Notes: generated from the letters alone by a model not told the origin. DNA of 64,000 nt from Trichobilharzia szidati (GCA_944472155.2 OX235271.1:44651991-44715990), one strand, 5' to 3'; counted from the first letter of the stretch, positions 44,580-56,689 are shown. Made by a program: numbers and translations.

Positions 44580-45415
44580 TTCTTTCCTGGTTTGCTTAAA
44601 AAGGACTTTGTCACAATTCGTAGAATGCTGAAAACTGTCAGTAGGATGAGTGGTGTCCCAGTGGACTACATAGTTAATGTCGTTGTCGATAGGCATTTGA
44701 CTTCGTGCAGTAAATTTGCTAAAGGGATTTTGTCTGACTTGGAGCATCCACTTCACCCTCAGCTTTCACCTTGCATCTCCTCAGGTAGAACAAGAAGTAA
44801 CTTCAGAAAATTGTATGCTCGCACGTCTAAGTATAAAAATTCTATGATACCATACTTGGCACGTATTTTATGTGATGAAAATAGTGTCAGGCAAGAATTG
44901 ACTAACCTTTTTTCATCTAGTAAATAAACAATCTCCTCCATCCATCTTTATATACCTTCAAGTTCTACTTTTATTATTTCTATTATATTTATGGTCCTGT
45001 TGATTCTTTGTTTTCACTTTCATAACTGCAAACACCAACTTATCTCTATGATTGCTGTAATCTTTGTTTTTTTCCCTCACCATATCATGTAAAGAGAACA
45101 TCATATTCAATATTTTTAATCATGCAAGGATTTGTATACCGCATCGACAGTACTGTGGGAAACAAGCCCACGGCAATTTCCAATTGTATTATTATCATTA
45201 CCTTAGCTGCTATCATTATTATTATTACCATTTTATATGCTGCATGTTTTTTATTTTTTTAATATTAACCCTATTGTAAATGTAGAAAAATTTTCTGTGT
45301 GATTAATTTTATTTATAATTTGAGGAAATTAGATGCAATATTGTGATTAATGCTGAAAATTCCATTCTGTATCACAAGTACTGTTTTTGGAAGAAAGTAA
45401 ATTATTATTATTATC
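44580..45415 (+). mobile_element. CR1-like LINE, C-terminal end and 3' UTR
   Basis: An open frame of 111 codons (44592-44927) reads IRRMLKTVSRMSGVPVDYIV, VVDRHLTSCSKFAKGIL, RTRSNFRKLYARTSKYKNSM and PYLARILCDENSVRQELTNL. This is the typical tail of a CR1-type polyprotein, with a natural TAA end. The 3' UTR ends aattccattctgtatcacaa, gtactgtttttggaa and an ATT run at about 45402-45414. It is homologous to the copies at 29.99-30.62 kb and at the right window edge. Confidence 0.8.
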
Positions 45416-46180
45416 CGAGTGACTTCCAAATTGGAATCGAATAACAAACTCGGTTTCCTCGATATTTCAGTGATCAGGAGAGACGATGGAACGATTAAGA
45501 CATCTATATTTCGTAAACGGACACGGAGTCGACAATATCTTCATTTCACCAGTTTTGTTTCGATCCAGTATAAACGTTCCCTAGTGAAATGTTTGTTTTC
45601 AAGGGTCGGCAAAATACGTTCGAGCGACGCATTGATGGATGAGATTTGACATATACATTCAGTTTTATTAGCTAATGGTTATCCGGAAAACTTTATCACT
45701 TGTCACAGTAAAGAAAGACCGCATCTTGAAAAGACAGCTTCTATACCAAAGAAAGATATCTTTGTTAACATTCCATTCAAGGGTAACCAGATTATACAGT
45801 TGACAGCTCAAAGATTTCGGTCACCCATAAAGAGCACATTATACACCACATCTCTCTCCCTCACATGCCGAACATTTCCGATCCCTAAACCTACGATTAA
45901 AGGACGAAATTCTGTGGACTCTACTTCACACTATATCTACAAGTTCACCTGCAGTTGCGGTGAAACCTGTACAGGTAGAACCATTAGAATGTTCCAATGT
46001 GGTCGAAAAGAACATGTTCCAAAATGGTTATTAAAACACAGAAAATCAAAATGCAGTTAATCTGGATAGAAATCTATCAACATCTATTGCAAAGCACTTA
46101 TTAATGTCAGGTCACAAAATCAATTTTAATGACTGCTTCACAATTATTTCACTTACTTTTCAAGAGTTGGTTTGTGAGGA
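45416..46180 (+). pseudogene. Penelope-like element: RT end, linker and endonuclease
   Basis: Begins right after the CR1-like tail with ESNNKLGFLDISVIRRDDGT and FRKRTRSRQYLHFTSFVSIQ (RT C-terminus). A decayed linker follows, then YIYKFTCSCGETCTGRTIRM and KEHVPKWLLKHRKSK of the endonuclease. The YIG of GIY-YIG is CTG here, so the site is broken. Stops at about 45648 and 46058. Confidence 0.75.
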
Positions 46181-46189
46181 TTAAATTTG

Positions 46190-46560
46190 CTTTTACGAGT
46201 TTGACTTTGGGTTGCTATCAGCTAGAGAACCATTGAAAACCAGAAAGGAGTACTGAATAGCTGTTTCATCCTAGTTTTAGGAATCATCGGCAGTACGCAC
46301 CCATTGGGATTCGAACACAGCATCATCCAGTTACAAGGCGAGCTCGTATTCCACTCAGCCACTGGGACCCGATTCACTGGCCAGTGCATGAATTCTAACT
46401 TCTACCAATTCGTGATTTAGCGCCGCCACCAACCAATGTCATCGGTGGGGTATCCATCCTCACACGTGACTGGGTGGACATCACCGGTCATAACTTCTCA
46501 TTAGAACTCCAGGAAACTCCATCCTGTAGCAACTCACTAGCGATCATCAGAATAATTTTC
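46190..46560 (-). repeat. Smα-like SINE, minus strand, with near-complete hammerhead core
   Basis: Family order throughout. The minus-strand ribozyme-like segment at about 46237-46300 reads GTACTGCCGATGATTCC, then AGGATGAAACAGC. It has GATGA and GAAAC at proper positions, stem II TCCT/AGGA, and stem I partners GTACTG and CAGTAC. The tRNA-like head at about 46375-46305 has GTTCGAATCCC. A short plus-strand SINE end at 46575-46650 (tctctaactgatgtcaatcc) lies next to it. Confidence 0.7.
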
Positions 46561-46659
46561 TATAGTTTGGTTTGTAAGGATTGGTTGGTTCTCTAACTGA
46601 TGTCAATCCGTGATCAACTCGTAAAAACAAAACTAATCCCTACAAACCAACTATACAAG

Positions 46660-48540
46660 TATTTATTGCAAAAATATGTTCGCCTACCAAGACCATAGAC
46701 GTTTGTATTTTTAAAAATTTACTGGTTGGTTTGATTTGTTTTGTACACGGAATATCATGCTGATTTTACGTGGTGATACCTTTGCTTAACATTTGATATA
46801 TTCCTTTAAAATATTAGCTTTCCTTGATATTCCCTGTGTGGTCGTGAATGCGACTGCCCAGTTGGCAATATGAAATCTGTTACCTTCAAAGAACATATTT
46901 TAGTTATGGCATACTGAAAGAAATACTTTTACTCCTATAATATTAAGTTAGCTATCAAGTTTTTCTACTAGAAAATCTCCGTGCTATGTATACATATATA
47001 TACTATGTAGTGATACCGAAAATTTTATAGCAATTTGTGTAAGAGTTACGGCTCATTGAACGTTGTCCTCATGATTAACTTCCTACCAGTTGTATGTATT
47101 TCCTGTTATGTATGGCGCTAGATGTAGGTTTCAGTTTTTTGCAGAATTCAAATAAATAACCACGTAACTCAGACTTAAAAAAGTTTCATTTTTATTTTGA
47201 CGTCTCAATTCTTGTCGTGGATTGTTGTTAATAACTACGCTCTAAAAAAATGGAAACTCGGAGTTACCGTTTTGTACTGTCAATAACATAAAAATTACGC
47301 ATATATTTATTCTACCCTTTAGTTCAACTAGAATATTATTTTTTAATGGCAGCTGTAGCCATGAAAATGTATTAACACAAAATTTAAAAGTGTTTACTCC
47401 TCGTATCGGATCCAGAAGTAAGATAATAGTCAGCAGTTGGTCAGATGGTGAAATTTTGTGTGTTCTTTATCATGAATCCCTCCTGATTATATTTCTCCCT
47501 TATTTACTTCAAAATATACTCATTAGAGGGTAGAAAGCAATTTAAAAATACAAGCTGAGATTCAAAATTACTAGTAAACAATTTAGGTGACATAAAATAT
47601 AGTTACTGTGATGCATTAAACTGGATAGGACACTTGGTAACCAGGCATAATTTACACATAATCGAAAGGTTTTTCCAGTCTCGACTATTTATTGGAATAA
47701 TAGGCTCCTGAATAGGCAAAAGGATACAAAAAAATTTTCTCCTAATATTCATCTGTCTTAAGAATGTCATTCAGCAAGCTTTTCTGACGAAATATTTGTC
47801 CACGGGTTCTTGATAATGGTTTCATAACCATTAATTTCAAATAACATCATACTTTATCTTAAGATGAAATCTAATTGACATAACTGTTTCTACTGATTGC
47901 AATAGGCGACACAAAGTTTCAAGGAGGTATAATTTTCAAGAAAATTACATGAAGACCAATAGAGTCTTTTCCTTCATATGCCATGTATCAAATAAATCCA
48001 CAAAGGCTGCTAGGTACCGAATGCTGTAAACAGTGAGAACCCAATGTCTTTGAAACAGCCAGAGTTGTGTTTCCGGAGGTAACAAGTATGGCTAATATTG
48101 TTATCGTGGCCTGTGTTACTAGATACTGTATTACATAATACATTTTAGGTACAATCTTTTGTCCGGTATAAATAAATTTCCACGTCCTTTTATTTTTACT
48201 TAGAATTCATTTGCTTTACTCACTTTTGTATATTCGCTGTTGTACTAAAAAACATTTGATTTTTTAATTTATCTGTCGCTATACAACCCTGCATTCACTT
48301 ACACACCAACACACATACACAAATTACTACTCCTTTTCCAATCCATGTTCTTAATGTTTACCTTTGTAGAAATTAAAATCAAAATGAATTAATTTGCAAC
48401 ATTAAGTACCTATCATACCGTCATTTACACAGATCTTTTGAATTATAATCTAGTAACAGCCTACTTCTACTATATAAAAATGTTTAAATCTTGGTTCACA
48501 GTGATTCAGATTAATAGAGAACACTGATTTTGTTAATAAC
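46660..48540. other. Unassigned 1.9 kb
   Basis: AT-rich, no ORF of 60 codons and no recognisable repeat. Confidence 0.45.
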
Positions 48541-48543
48541 AAT

Positions 48544-50160
48544 TCCGTAATTCAAATCGGAAACAAAGAAGCATTTTGACATCAACTCATTTTAAAGACC
48601 CAAAGGAATGACTTAACAAATCTAATTTAGTTGTTCTGAAACCTGACAAAGGATCTGGTGTAGTTGTAATGGATAGAAGTGATTACAAAACAAAAATTTT
48701 ATCCATCCTTAATGACAAAAGCAAATTCATAACCAATGTTCCTTCTGATGATATCAGAAAATTGGAAGGAAAAGTAACTTTTCACTTACTAGAACTTCGT
48801 GGCATGGATGTCATCGATAAACAGGAGTTTAATTCCTTGAAACCCATGGGATTTGACTTTCCAAACCTTTATGGATTACCCAAGATTCATAAGGTTGACA
48901 ATCCATTACGTCCAATTCTATCAATGTGTCACTCTCCTACACATAAATTACCGAAATGGTTAGCTGATGTTTTAAGTCCAGTACGCAATGAATTATGTAA
49001 GTTTTCTTTAAAAGATACATTTGAACTTGTTGACTGTCTTGTGGATATGAACATAAAAGATAGGAAAATGCATTCATTTGATGTTAATTCTTTGTTTATT
49101 AATGTACCACTGATTAAGACTACTGATATTCTTTGTGACTATATATCTTCTAGTTGTTTTTCATTCCCTTTACCTTTAACTTATTTGAAAGATTTATTAC
49201 TATTATGTACTGACAACGTCCATTTCACGTTTGAAGGTGAGCATTTTCAACAAGTGGATGGTGTTGCTATGGGGAGTCCATTAGGACCTTTATTAGCGGA
49301 CGTTTACATGTCTTATGTTGAAAACTTATCTTCTGATTTAATTTCTAAATTGCCTTTCCATAAGAGATATGTAGACGATATCATTTTGCTATGCGATGAT
49401 CATGAAGATGCGAGTCGTCTATTGGACAGACTTAACTCTGTACAGAATCATATTAGTCTTACATGCGAGGAAGAAAGTCGCAACCAGCTCGCATTTTTCG
49501 ACATACTTCTGAGTCGAAGAGACGATGGCTCAATAAGACGGTCTATCTACAGAAAGCCCACTTGGACAGGGCGATATCTTAATTTTCACAGCTTCTGTCC
49601 ATTACAATATAAGAGAGGCTTGGTGAAGTGTCTATTTAAGAGGATTCAACGTATTTGCACGGCTGATTTTATAGACAAAGAAAATCAAATACTGACGGAA
49701 ACTGTTACTGAAAACGGATATCCTTTAAAATTTTTAAACAGGTGCAGAAGTCAGTTAGTCTTTAAACCTACAACCTATACTGCCCTTAAGAAAAATGTCT
49801 TCATCAAATTACTATAGAACGAAGTAATCAACAGTAGGGTTTTGAGACAAAGATTGAATTCGGTATTCAATAGAACCTATTATCGAAAAAGACAAAAGTA
49901 TGCTCCACTGAAAACCTCAAAAGTGCACATGCAATTAAGTCACATCCCACACTATTTACCAATTTTCGTGTGTGTGGGGACACACATATATAGGGAGGAG
50001 TAGTCGTGCTTTGCATGTGAGGGTGGGAGAGCATATCCCGAAATGGTTAGAAAAACAAATGAATTATGGAAAATCAATAAACGCAGGAGTCAGATTACCA
50101 ACTTCGTCTATAGCCAAACACTTAATCACCATAACCCATATGATTGATCTTATTGGATGA
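48544..50160 (+). pseudogene. Penelope-like element family B: reverse transcriptase and GIY-YIG endonuclease
   Basis: The longest retroelement ORF of the window. The frame opens near 48550, has one TGA near 48610, and then reads on from LVVLKPDKGSGVVVMDRSDY to the TAG at 49815. RT motifs in order: FPNLYGLPKIHKVDNPLRPI, HSFDVNSLFINVPL, QQVDGVAMGSPLGPLLADVY, KRYVDDIILLCDD (Y-V-D-D intact) and YRKPTWTGRYLNFHSFCP. A frameshifted linker follows. The endonuclease at 49970-50155 starts HTYIGRSSRALHVRVGEHIP and stops early. PLE RTs use this layout with the endonuclease at the C-terminus. Only the N-terminus and endonuclease are visibly damaged. Confidence 0.88.
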
Positions 50161-50400
50161 ACTAAATTGTTTTGTTTTATTGGCTCCACTGGCGGGATCC
50201 TTTAACCGACAAAGCTTGTTTCCAATTGAGTTTGCCACTTTTATTCCTGCATTGTTAAGAATTCTCCGTAGAATTTCTGAGGTTCCTTCTTCGTATGAAA
50301 GTACTACTGATGATTTGAATTCCCTATTACGGGTTTTGTCATTATTCTGTGCATGTTTGACAAGCACGTCATCATTAATATTATTATTTCAGATATACGT
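50150..50400 (-). pseudogene. Penelope-like linker fragment in opposite orientation
   Basis: The minus-strand reading NNDKTRNREFKSSVVLSYEE, GTSEILRRILNNAGIKVANS corresponds to the PLE linker (compare VVIPYRAETSDDIRRVLNQL in family C). It abuts the 3' truncated end of the plus-strand family B element at about 50150, giving a convergent junction. Confidence 0.65.
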
Positions 50401-51111
50401 TAAAAAGGGATATCAACTTAATTCACCAAAATTGGGAACCTGAGGACTGTAATATAAACGTGTAAAGATACAAGACTTGAGTAGCACAAGAAGTAGCAAT
50501 GTAGTTCACTAGATTAGCTTGAAGACCTGCATTCTGATGCTATGAGTCATTTGTTTTTTTTCACTATTGACAATTGTCACAATAGACGTACATGACGGTT
50601 AGTCAAATAAACACTCATTTTTCGCAGAGGTACATTTCTTAGTTATCATGATCTTGGAGTCCCACTTTCCTGCTGAGTTTTCACCTTATGGAAATAATGA
50701 TTTTCTCAGTTTCATGTTTTTTTATCTCCGAGGTGTTGAAGAATTTGTTAGTATTTTCCTTAGTTAGGTTTCCCTAATTGATGTTTACATAAGATCCACT
50801 GCTAAATCAAAGTTATGCGTGACATGATACACATGAGAGAGTAACACTCATAATCTATAACTCATTCAGAAACTGTTGACATGCAAACTCTTTAGTGAAT
50901 ATGAAATTTGAGTATCATTTTGAGTATTGTGTTTATTCTATATGTTTGAGTTAACACTTAAGATGATGATGATATTATGCTTAAATAAATTTATGCGCTG
51001 TTTATTGTTAAGTGTTCTTGAATCCGTTGAAACAATTAAAGGAGGTGTAACTGTATTTCTGAAGTAAATGAAGTTCTGTAAATGTTCCATTCAGTGATGG
51101 TCTTCCTTTTT
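50401..51111. other. No gene recognised
   Basis: AT-rich spacer. Confidence 0.4.
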
Positions 51112-51180
51112 TATTCTTTTACGTTCCCAGTGGAACACAGTGATTCAAGCTATAGGCATGAAGTTTCGGTAGCAGTGGTG
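51112..51180 (-). repeat. SINE tail fragment with RTE-like end
   Basis: Only the tail and adjacent body remain: cgttcccagtggaacacag and gcatgaagtttcggtagcag on the plus strand. Confidence 0.45.
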
Positions 51181-51974
51181 TCACATTTGGAGACAGGGAT
51201 CAACTCGTCCAAAAAAGTACTGCTTATTACTTTGCTATAAGGCGTACGGAGAAGACTTCTACGAGCAGTGGTATACTATCGACGTTACTGGAATAAATCA
51301 CAGTGAACGAAATATGTGCATTCATGAAATGAGCTGTCCAGCTTTGTTTACTTTTAGCGACGTCTAGGTTATCCCTGATTATTCACTTTTACATTGTATT
51401 CTATCAATTCTTTCTCATTTTGTTTTCCTGTTTACCCGTTTTCAAACATGTTTTTCCCACAGTTGGAATGAGTAACCTCAAGCATTTTCTTACTTCAACT
51501 TTTAATTTTATAGCCTGCAATTCTACCTACCATAATACTTAAGTGTAATTCTATTCAAAATTTTTTAGAAACTACTGAATGACGACAATAATGGGTTTAT
51601 AAATGTTGAATGGAAGCAGGAATTTCCTGAAAATAATAATATACTCAAATATATTTTTGTTTTGAATATCTAATCGAACGAAGTCTAGTTTGAAATAAAA
51701 TGAAAGTTCTCTAGACAATAGATACTTTTGTGTGTGTCTGCATTTAGCTTATGAAGAAGCATACTGTTAGTTCAACTGAATTCTCATGGTGAATGATTCA
51801 AATTCTCTAAAGATTTAGTAAACAGACGCTTAGTTTGGGTGATATTATAATGAGCCTGGTATAGTGACCCTCTTAATAGGCTTTCCTTTGTGAAAACAAA
51901 TTTCGCTGAGATTGAAACGGTCAGAAACAACAAAGATACTCCCACACAATAGGCAAAACTCTTAGTCATATAAA

Positions 51975-53190
51975 AGAAAAGAAGGCGTTCAGCGAAGAGA
52001 CTCTTTTCGGCGAATTCATTCACTGAGCTCTACAATCGCATATATATACAATTTTGCTTGTGTGTATGTGTACATTAGATTTATAAAGTTTAGATATTTA
52101 AAACAGTTAGTCCCTTTTATAAATTTTGATAGCATTATTAGAAGACGGAGATTATCTGAAAAATGTGATGTATTAGCGCTATACATTTCGAACAATCTGA
52201 TCACACATTTACTTGTCAAGTCAATATATATGGAAAGGTTAAATTAAACAAGGTGACAAAAAAAAAGAATTAAGAATAATTAACACAAACGTTTGGTAAT
52301 CCAATCAAATAAGGATTACCAAACGTTTGTGTTAATTATTCTTAATTCTTTTTTTTTGTCACCTTGTTTAATTTAACCTTTCCATATATATTGACTTGAC
52401 AAGTAAATGTGTGATCAGATTGTTCGAAATGTATAGCGCTAATACATCACATTTTTCAGATAATCTCCGTCTTCTAATAATGCTATCAAAAGTTTAGATA
52501 ATTATGTAATATAAGTGTTATTTGGCTTGGAGACAAACGTTAAGATAGAAAATAAAATAGACTTGATTAAGTGAATTGGATGACGTAATACAGTTGAGTA
52601 GAATTCAGAGTAGGTCAGGTTGGCAACAATGTTAATGAGTGGTGGTTAAAATTAAACAAGGGTGGGGGTAGAGAATAATACAATTGAAAATAAGTATGTT
52701 AATCGGATGACGTAACATAGTTAACTAGAAATTGGACGTGGGTCAAGTTAGCAACATTGTTAATGAGGGTAGAGATTACAGAAGGGAGGGGTAGAGAATA
52801 ATATAAATGGAGATGTGAAATAATAAAATGCAAAAGGCAAAATAATACAATTAGTAAGACTGAAATTAGGAAAGATTACGTCCATTGTAGATTTAATGAA
52901 TGAACGAATTTCTTTTGTATGCAGAGTTCAGGATTTAGTAGATGAATTGCCATTGCTTCTGCGATGTGGAGAAGTTTGATCCGTACACTTTTAGCAAGAT
53001 TGCCTTGTATTCTGTAGATAACTTTGAAGTTTATTTCTGGTTTGACTTGGTGTCCAGAGTCAATCAAATGCGGGGGCATCGGTTTTCTCCTTTATAAAAC
53101 CATGAAGGTAAATGTTCGTTGACGCGTTTGGATAGCGAACGCTGAGTACTGCCGATATACCTGGCTCCACACGAGCAGGTGAATTAGTCT
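51975..53190 (-). pseudogene. Penelope-like element family A-related, endonuclease and 3' UTR, split by a palindrome
   Basis: From 53190 downward the minus strand encodes CSCGARYIGSTQRSLSKR and VNEHLPSWFYKGENRC, then after a frameshift IDSGHQVKPEINFKVIYRIQ and IAEAMAIHLLNPELC. The endonuclease keeps YIG but has S instead of R next to it. The 3' UTR (52870-51975) contains two diverged tandem units beginning ggatgacgtaa (near 52580 and 52698). It ends in a hammerhead-like stretch near 51985-52020. A palindromic insertion occupies 52098-52488. Confidence 0.75.
52098..52488. mobile_element. Near-perfect palindromic insertion with 12 bp target duplication
   Basis: The arms at 52125-52302 and 52313-52491 are about 178 bp each, virtually perfect reverse complements around a 10-base spacer. 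The direct repeat aaagtttagata at 52086-52097 and 52489-52500 flanks the insertion. The paralogue at 38.6 kb shows the uninterrupted site. The arm sequence (tatattgacttgacaagtaa, atgtgtgatcagattgttcg) reappears, diverged, as the 3' UTR behind the family B endonuclease at 55.06-55.19 kb. The insertion is therefore two 5'-truncated PLE 3' ends joined head to head. Confidence 0.8.
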
Positions 53191-54659
53191 CAAGTGTCAA
53201 TGATATCATAGTATTTCATGAAAATTACATTCTTAGCTTTGTTTGTTCATACTTAGCGATATGCGATGACTACAGAGTAACTAACTTCCACTGTTTTCAT
53301 GTAAACAGATGTTTAAGAGTTATGTCCTGTGACTTAGATGGCAGACAGATCTCCTTGTTCGAATTTAGACGTGACCCAGATTTTCATTTCACCTTCAGTC
53401 ATTCCTCATTACAAGTGAGGATGCCAGGAATCACAGTAATGATTCTCGATCAGAGATATTTAAGATATATAAAAAAAGAGGTAACAGACAGCAGATTGTA
53501 TATCATATCATATTCAGATATTCTGTGGAACTCAGCTGATGCTGCACAAGTTACTCAGAGTTGAAAGATTCATTATTCTATCTAACACAGGTAACATATT
53601 CATGAACAGTAACTGAATGATTTCGTAAGCTAATAGAAAACAACCTTCATTCTTATTTACGACGACCAGAATCCCGTTCTCAACAAAGCAGTTATTATCA
53701 CATGTGAAACACGTCACACGAAATTACTGGTGAGAAATTCCAACTTAAAATTAGTTTTATTAAGTGTATTATTTGAGTGATTCCAAGTTCTACTGAAAAT
53801 TCCTCAATTCACTATGAAAAATAAGTCGGTTAGATGTCATGTCGTCAACACTAAGAAGCCGTAGTTGTTGAAGAAAGATGATTTAGGGTTAATGATGGTG
53901 AAACTGTTTCTTATAGTAACTTTTAGTAATTATATCTGTTTTCGAGTTTTACTGAAAATAAAGTGTTCGTCAAATGTCATATATAGAAAATAAGGTAACG
54001 CTTAACTGGGACACCTAAATTGTAACCAGTTAATCTAAAAGAAGTATTTTTCGGATCAAGGTTCAGAATGTGAACCATCAAAACAGTGGCTGTATATTCA
54101 CAGTGAATTCCTATACGAAAGAAGTTTAGCATTTTGAAATGGAATTTTCCTTTCATTTTACATTTAACGTCTTTTAAAAATGTTGTGAGGACTAAATTGT
54201 TCTTTGCTTCTCATTCAAAAGTTTATTGAGTTAAAAGCATGGATATCAAACTATCCGAGATCCTAAGTAGTTAAAACTTTTCATCAGTGTTTCAGATACT
54301 AACTTATTGCATATTTGACAATTCATGAGTTCAACAAAATATCATACGTCAGTTAGTTGGGGTTTGAGAATATTAGTATTAATTAGATTGAAGTAATCAG
54401 TCTTCTGATAATCTCTTAGTTTTCCTTGATACTTTGTTTCGAGTCATGAAAAAAGGTTTTGCCTCTAAGGTGTTGAGAACAATATTTCTCCACAATGCTT
54501 TCAAACAACACTAATAACACCCAAATATAGTACGTTTCTTAATTTCTTATGAAATAAAGAAGCTGGTTAGTTGTGGTATCTTCGACATCAAGAAATCATA
54601 ACAGTTCAAGAAAGATGATTTAGGGTTAATAAATGTAGTTTTTGGGTACTTTTTAGAAT
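53191..54659. other. No gene recognised; a weak diverged duplicate
   Basis: AT-rich. The phrase caagaaagatgatttagggt near 54605 recurs in similar form near 53873 with diverged flanks, suggesting an old dispersed or tandem copy of at least 70 bases. No ORF is convincing. Confidence 0.35.
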
Positions 54660-55195
54660 GTAATTCCATACTATAAAACTTTGCTTGTGAGGGTGGGAGA
54701 ACGTATCCTGAAATGGTTAGAAAGACAGACGAACTTTGGGAAATCAACAGACGCGGGTGGCAGACTACCAACTTCGTCTATAGACAAACATCTAATCACC
54801 ATAAACCATAAGACTGATGTTAACACAGCTTTTAAAGTCATCTATCAAAGTGGTCAAAGGTGCTTCCTGAAATACGCTGAGACTATATCTATTCATAAAC
54901 TTAAGACCCCTCCATGTTTGTTCAAAAATAGTTTATTATTACTCTTAAGCTACCTTAGTAATTCTTATTTGATTGAATAACCAAACATTATGTTAATTAT
55001 TTTATTATTCTTAAATTCTAGTGTCACTTTGTGTACTTTAATTGCCCTTCATTTTTCACATAAATTGACTTGACAAGTAAATGTGTGATCAGACTGTTCG
55101 AAATGTGTTGCGCAGATACATCAAATTTACCAGATAATCTCCATCTTTTAATAACACTGTCCAAATTTATATAAGGGACAAATTAAATAAGATAA
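54660..55195 (+). pseudogene. Penelope-like element family B: endonuclease C-terminal half and 3' UTR
   Basis: Reads LVRVGERILKWLERQTNFGK, GRLPTSSIDKHLITINHKTD and TAFKVIYQSG, then KYAETISIHKL, matching the endonuclease at 50.0 kb. The YIG part is cut off (5' truncation at about 54660). The 3' UTR contains ttgacttgacaagtaaatgt and ccagataatctccatc, which pairs it with the arms of the palindrome at 52.1-52.5 kb. Confidence 0.75.
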
Positions 55196-56351
55196 ACGAT
55201 GCAGTATTGATTTAGGGTTTATTGATAGTTAGGGGTAACTGATAGTGATATCAATGCAAAAGAACAGAAACATGTAGACAGTAAAATATGTATCTTTTAT
55301 TTTTACTTACAGGATTTTGACATGTGAAAATTTTGTTTACATGTTTGCCTGGAATTTTGGTTAATGAAGTATTAAAAATCTTAAATTTGATTTGAATGTA
55401 TAAACTTCAGTTCTCGACTCATTTGGACTCTCAGTTGACATGTAGCTGCAAATGAGTAATCCTCATATTTGTCTATTGATTTACATTACATCCATTTCGA
55501 ACGTTCACTTTAACTGATTACTGTCAGCGTATTCCAAAGCGTGGATACTGATGAAAACAGCTGGATTCCAGGAGCGATAAATTTAACATTCATAAACAGC
55601 AGATTCTTTGAGATTCAGAGTTGTGTTTTACTCTCACGTATTTCTTGATAAATCTTGTACGGTATCCATTCTGAACGAGGAGTTGTCTCAGTCTCTTCAG
55701 TTCAAGGTATTACCGGCGGCAATACTCCTTATTCTTGAGGATAAGGATAGGACTGTGTATCTCTATCTTCTCAGACAGCTACAACTGTGAAAAAACGCAT
55801 ATACTAAATGTTCCTTGTTGGCTTCCCGAAGACTGATCTCTGAAGATAACCAGTCGAATGCGGAATCTAGAGGTTATCTGGGATTCAGATATGGTGATAA
55901 ATTCAAATCGAACCACTCCATTTGTGTGGGGTGGGGGCGTTAGCAAATATTCAAGATACCCTCAGTCTCTGGGAGCAGAAAAGCTGTTTATCTTCTCTTA
56001 TTCTATTATAGTATTATACTCCTTTCTACTCGTTTGCTATTCGTCTTTTAGCAAGTAATAACACCATTGCACAACCCTTGAAGAGGATTTGTCACTATAG
56101 AAAGTTACCTTCGAAGAATAGCCTTTTATTCTCTTCAAAACCGTGAGAAGTTTTCTTTTAAACAAACCAGCTCAAAAAAAAATGGAATCAAATACTTGAG
56201 AGTGAAAGTTATCAGTATAGTACTAATTCGAGAAGACATTTCTTGAATATGATTACACAGGATACAAATTTACCTTATTGTTTCTATTATCTCTTGACAT
56301 CTCCCTTCCACCTCCACTGTGTACGCCCTGTTCTTCCTTGCTGTCATGTTC
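55196..56351. other. No gene recognised
   Basis: AT-rich spacer; short frames at 55608-55790 and 55858-56058 show no domain. Confidence 0.4.
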
Positions 56352-56678
56352 CTACAAGGAAATTAACTTCCAATTCCGCTTTTCATTGCTGTTTGTTTGA
56401 ACAGAATTTCTTAAAGTTACACTTGTCATATTAAGGCTGATTCTAAATTGTGGCGCGTTGGGCTGGAAGCCAGATGTCTTAGCCAATGAGTTACATCTCA
56501 ACTGCTGACCATAGGTGATATCAAACGTAATACCAGGAGTAAATGCAGACATTATAAATTTGAAATAAATACGGAAGTAAAGATTAATATTTGAATGGGC
56601 TGATACATTCAAACTAAGTGTTTGACCATCATCGCTAGGAAAGTTAACATTGTTTGATGTGCACAATTGTTTCTCCAC
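56352..56678 (-). CDS. Unassigned open frame, possible exon or old gene copy
   Basis: A minus-strand frame of 108 codons with a balanced composition, for example NVSAHSNINLYFRIYFKFIM, SAFTPGITFDITYGQQLRCN and SGFQPNAPQFRISLNMTSV. The alternating hydrophobic pattern looks like a beta-rich secreted domain rather than a retroelement, but I cannot name the family. The listed start is a GTG inside the frame and is not a real start; the frame opens after a TAG at about 56687-56685. No strong acceptor precedes it, and only a weak donor-like GTGTAA follows near 56426. It may be an exon, a fragment of a duplicated gene, or chance. Confidence 0.3.
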   Translation of the reverse strand: MEKQLCTSNNVNFPSDDGQTLSLNVSAHSNINLYFRIYFKFIMSAFTPGITFDITYGQQLRCNSLAKTSGFQPNAPQFRISLNMTSVTLRNSVQTNSNEKRNWKLISL

Positions 56679-56689
56679 CCACTACTTTT

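Noticed and set aside
52086..52500. CRISPR-like or origin-type structure for the palindrome
   Set aside because: A single inverted repeat with no spacer series; the arm is explained by PLE 3' UTR sequence and the flanking duplication.
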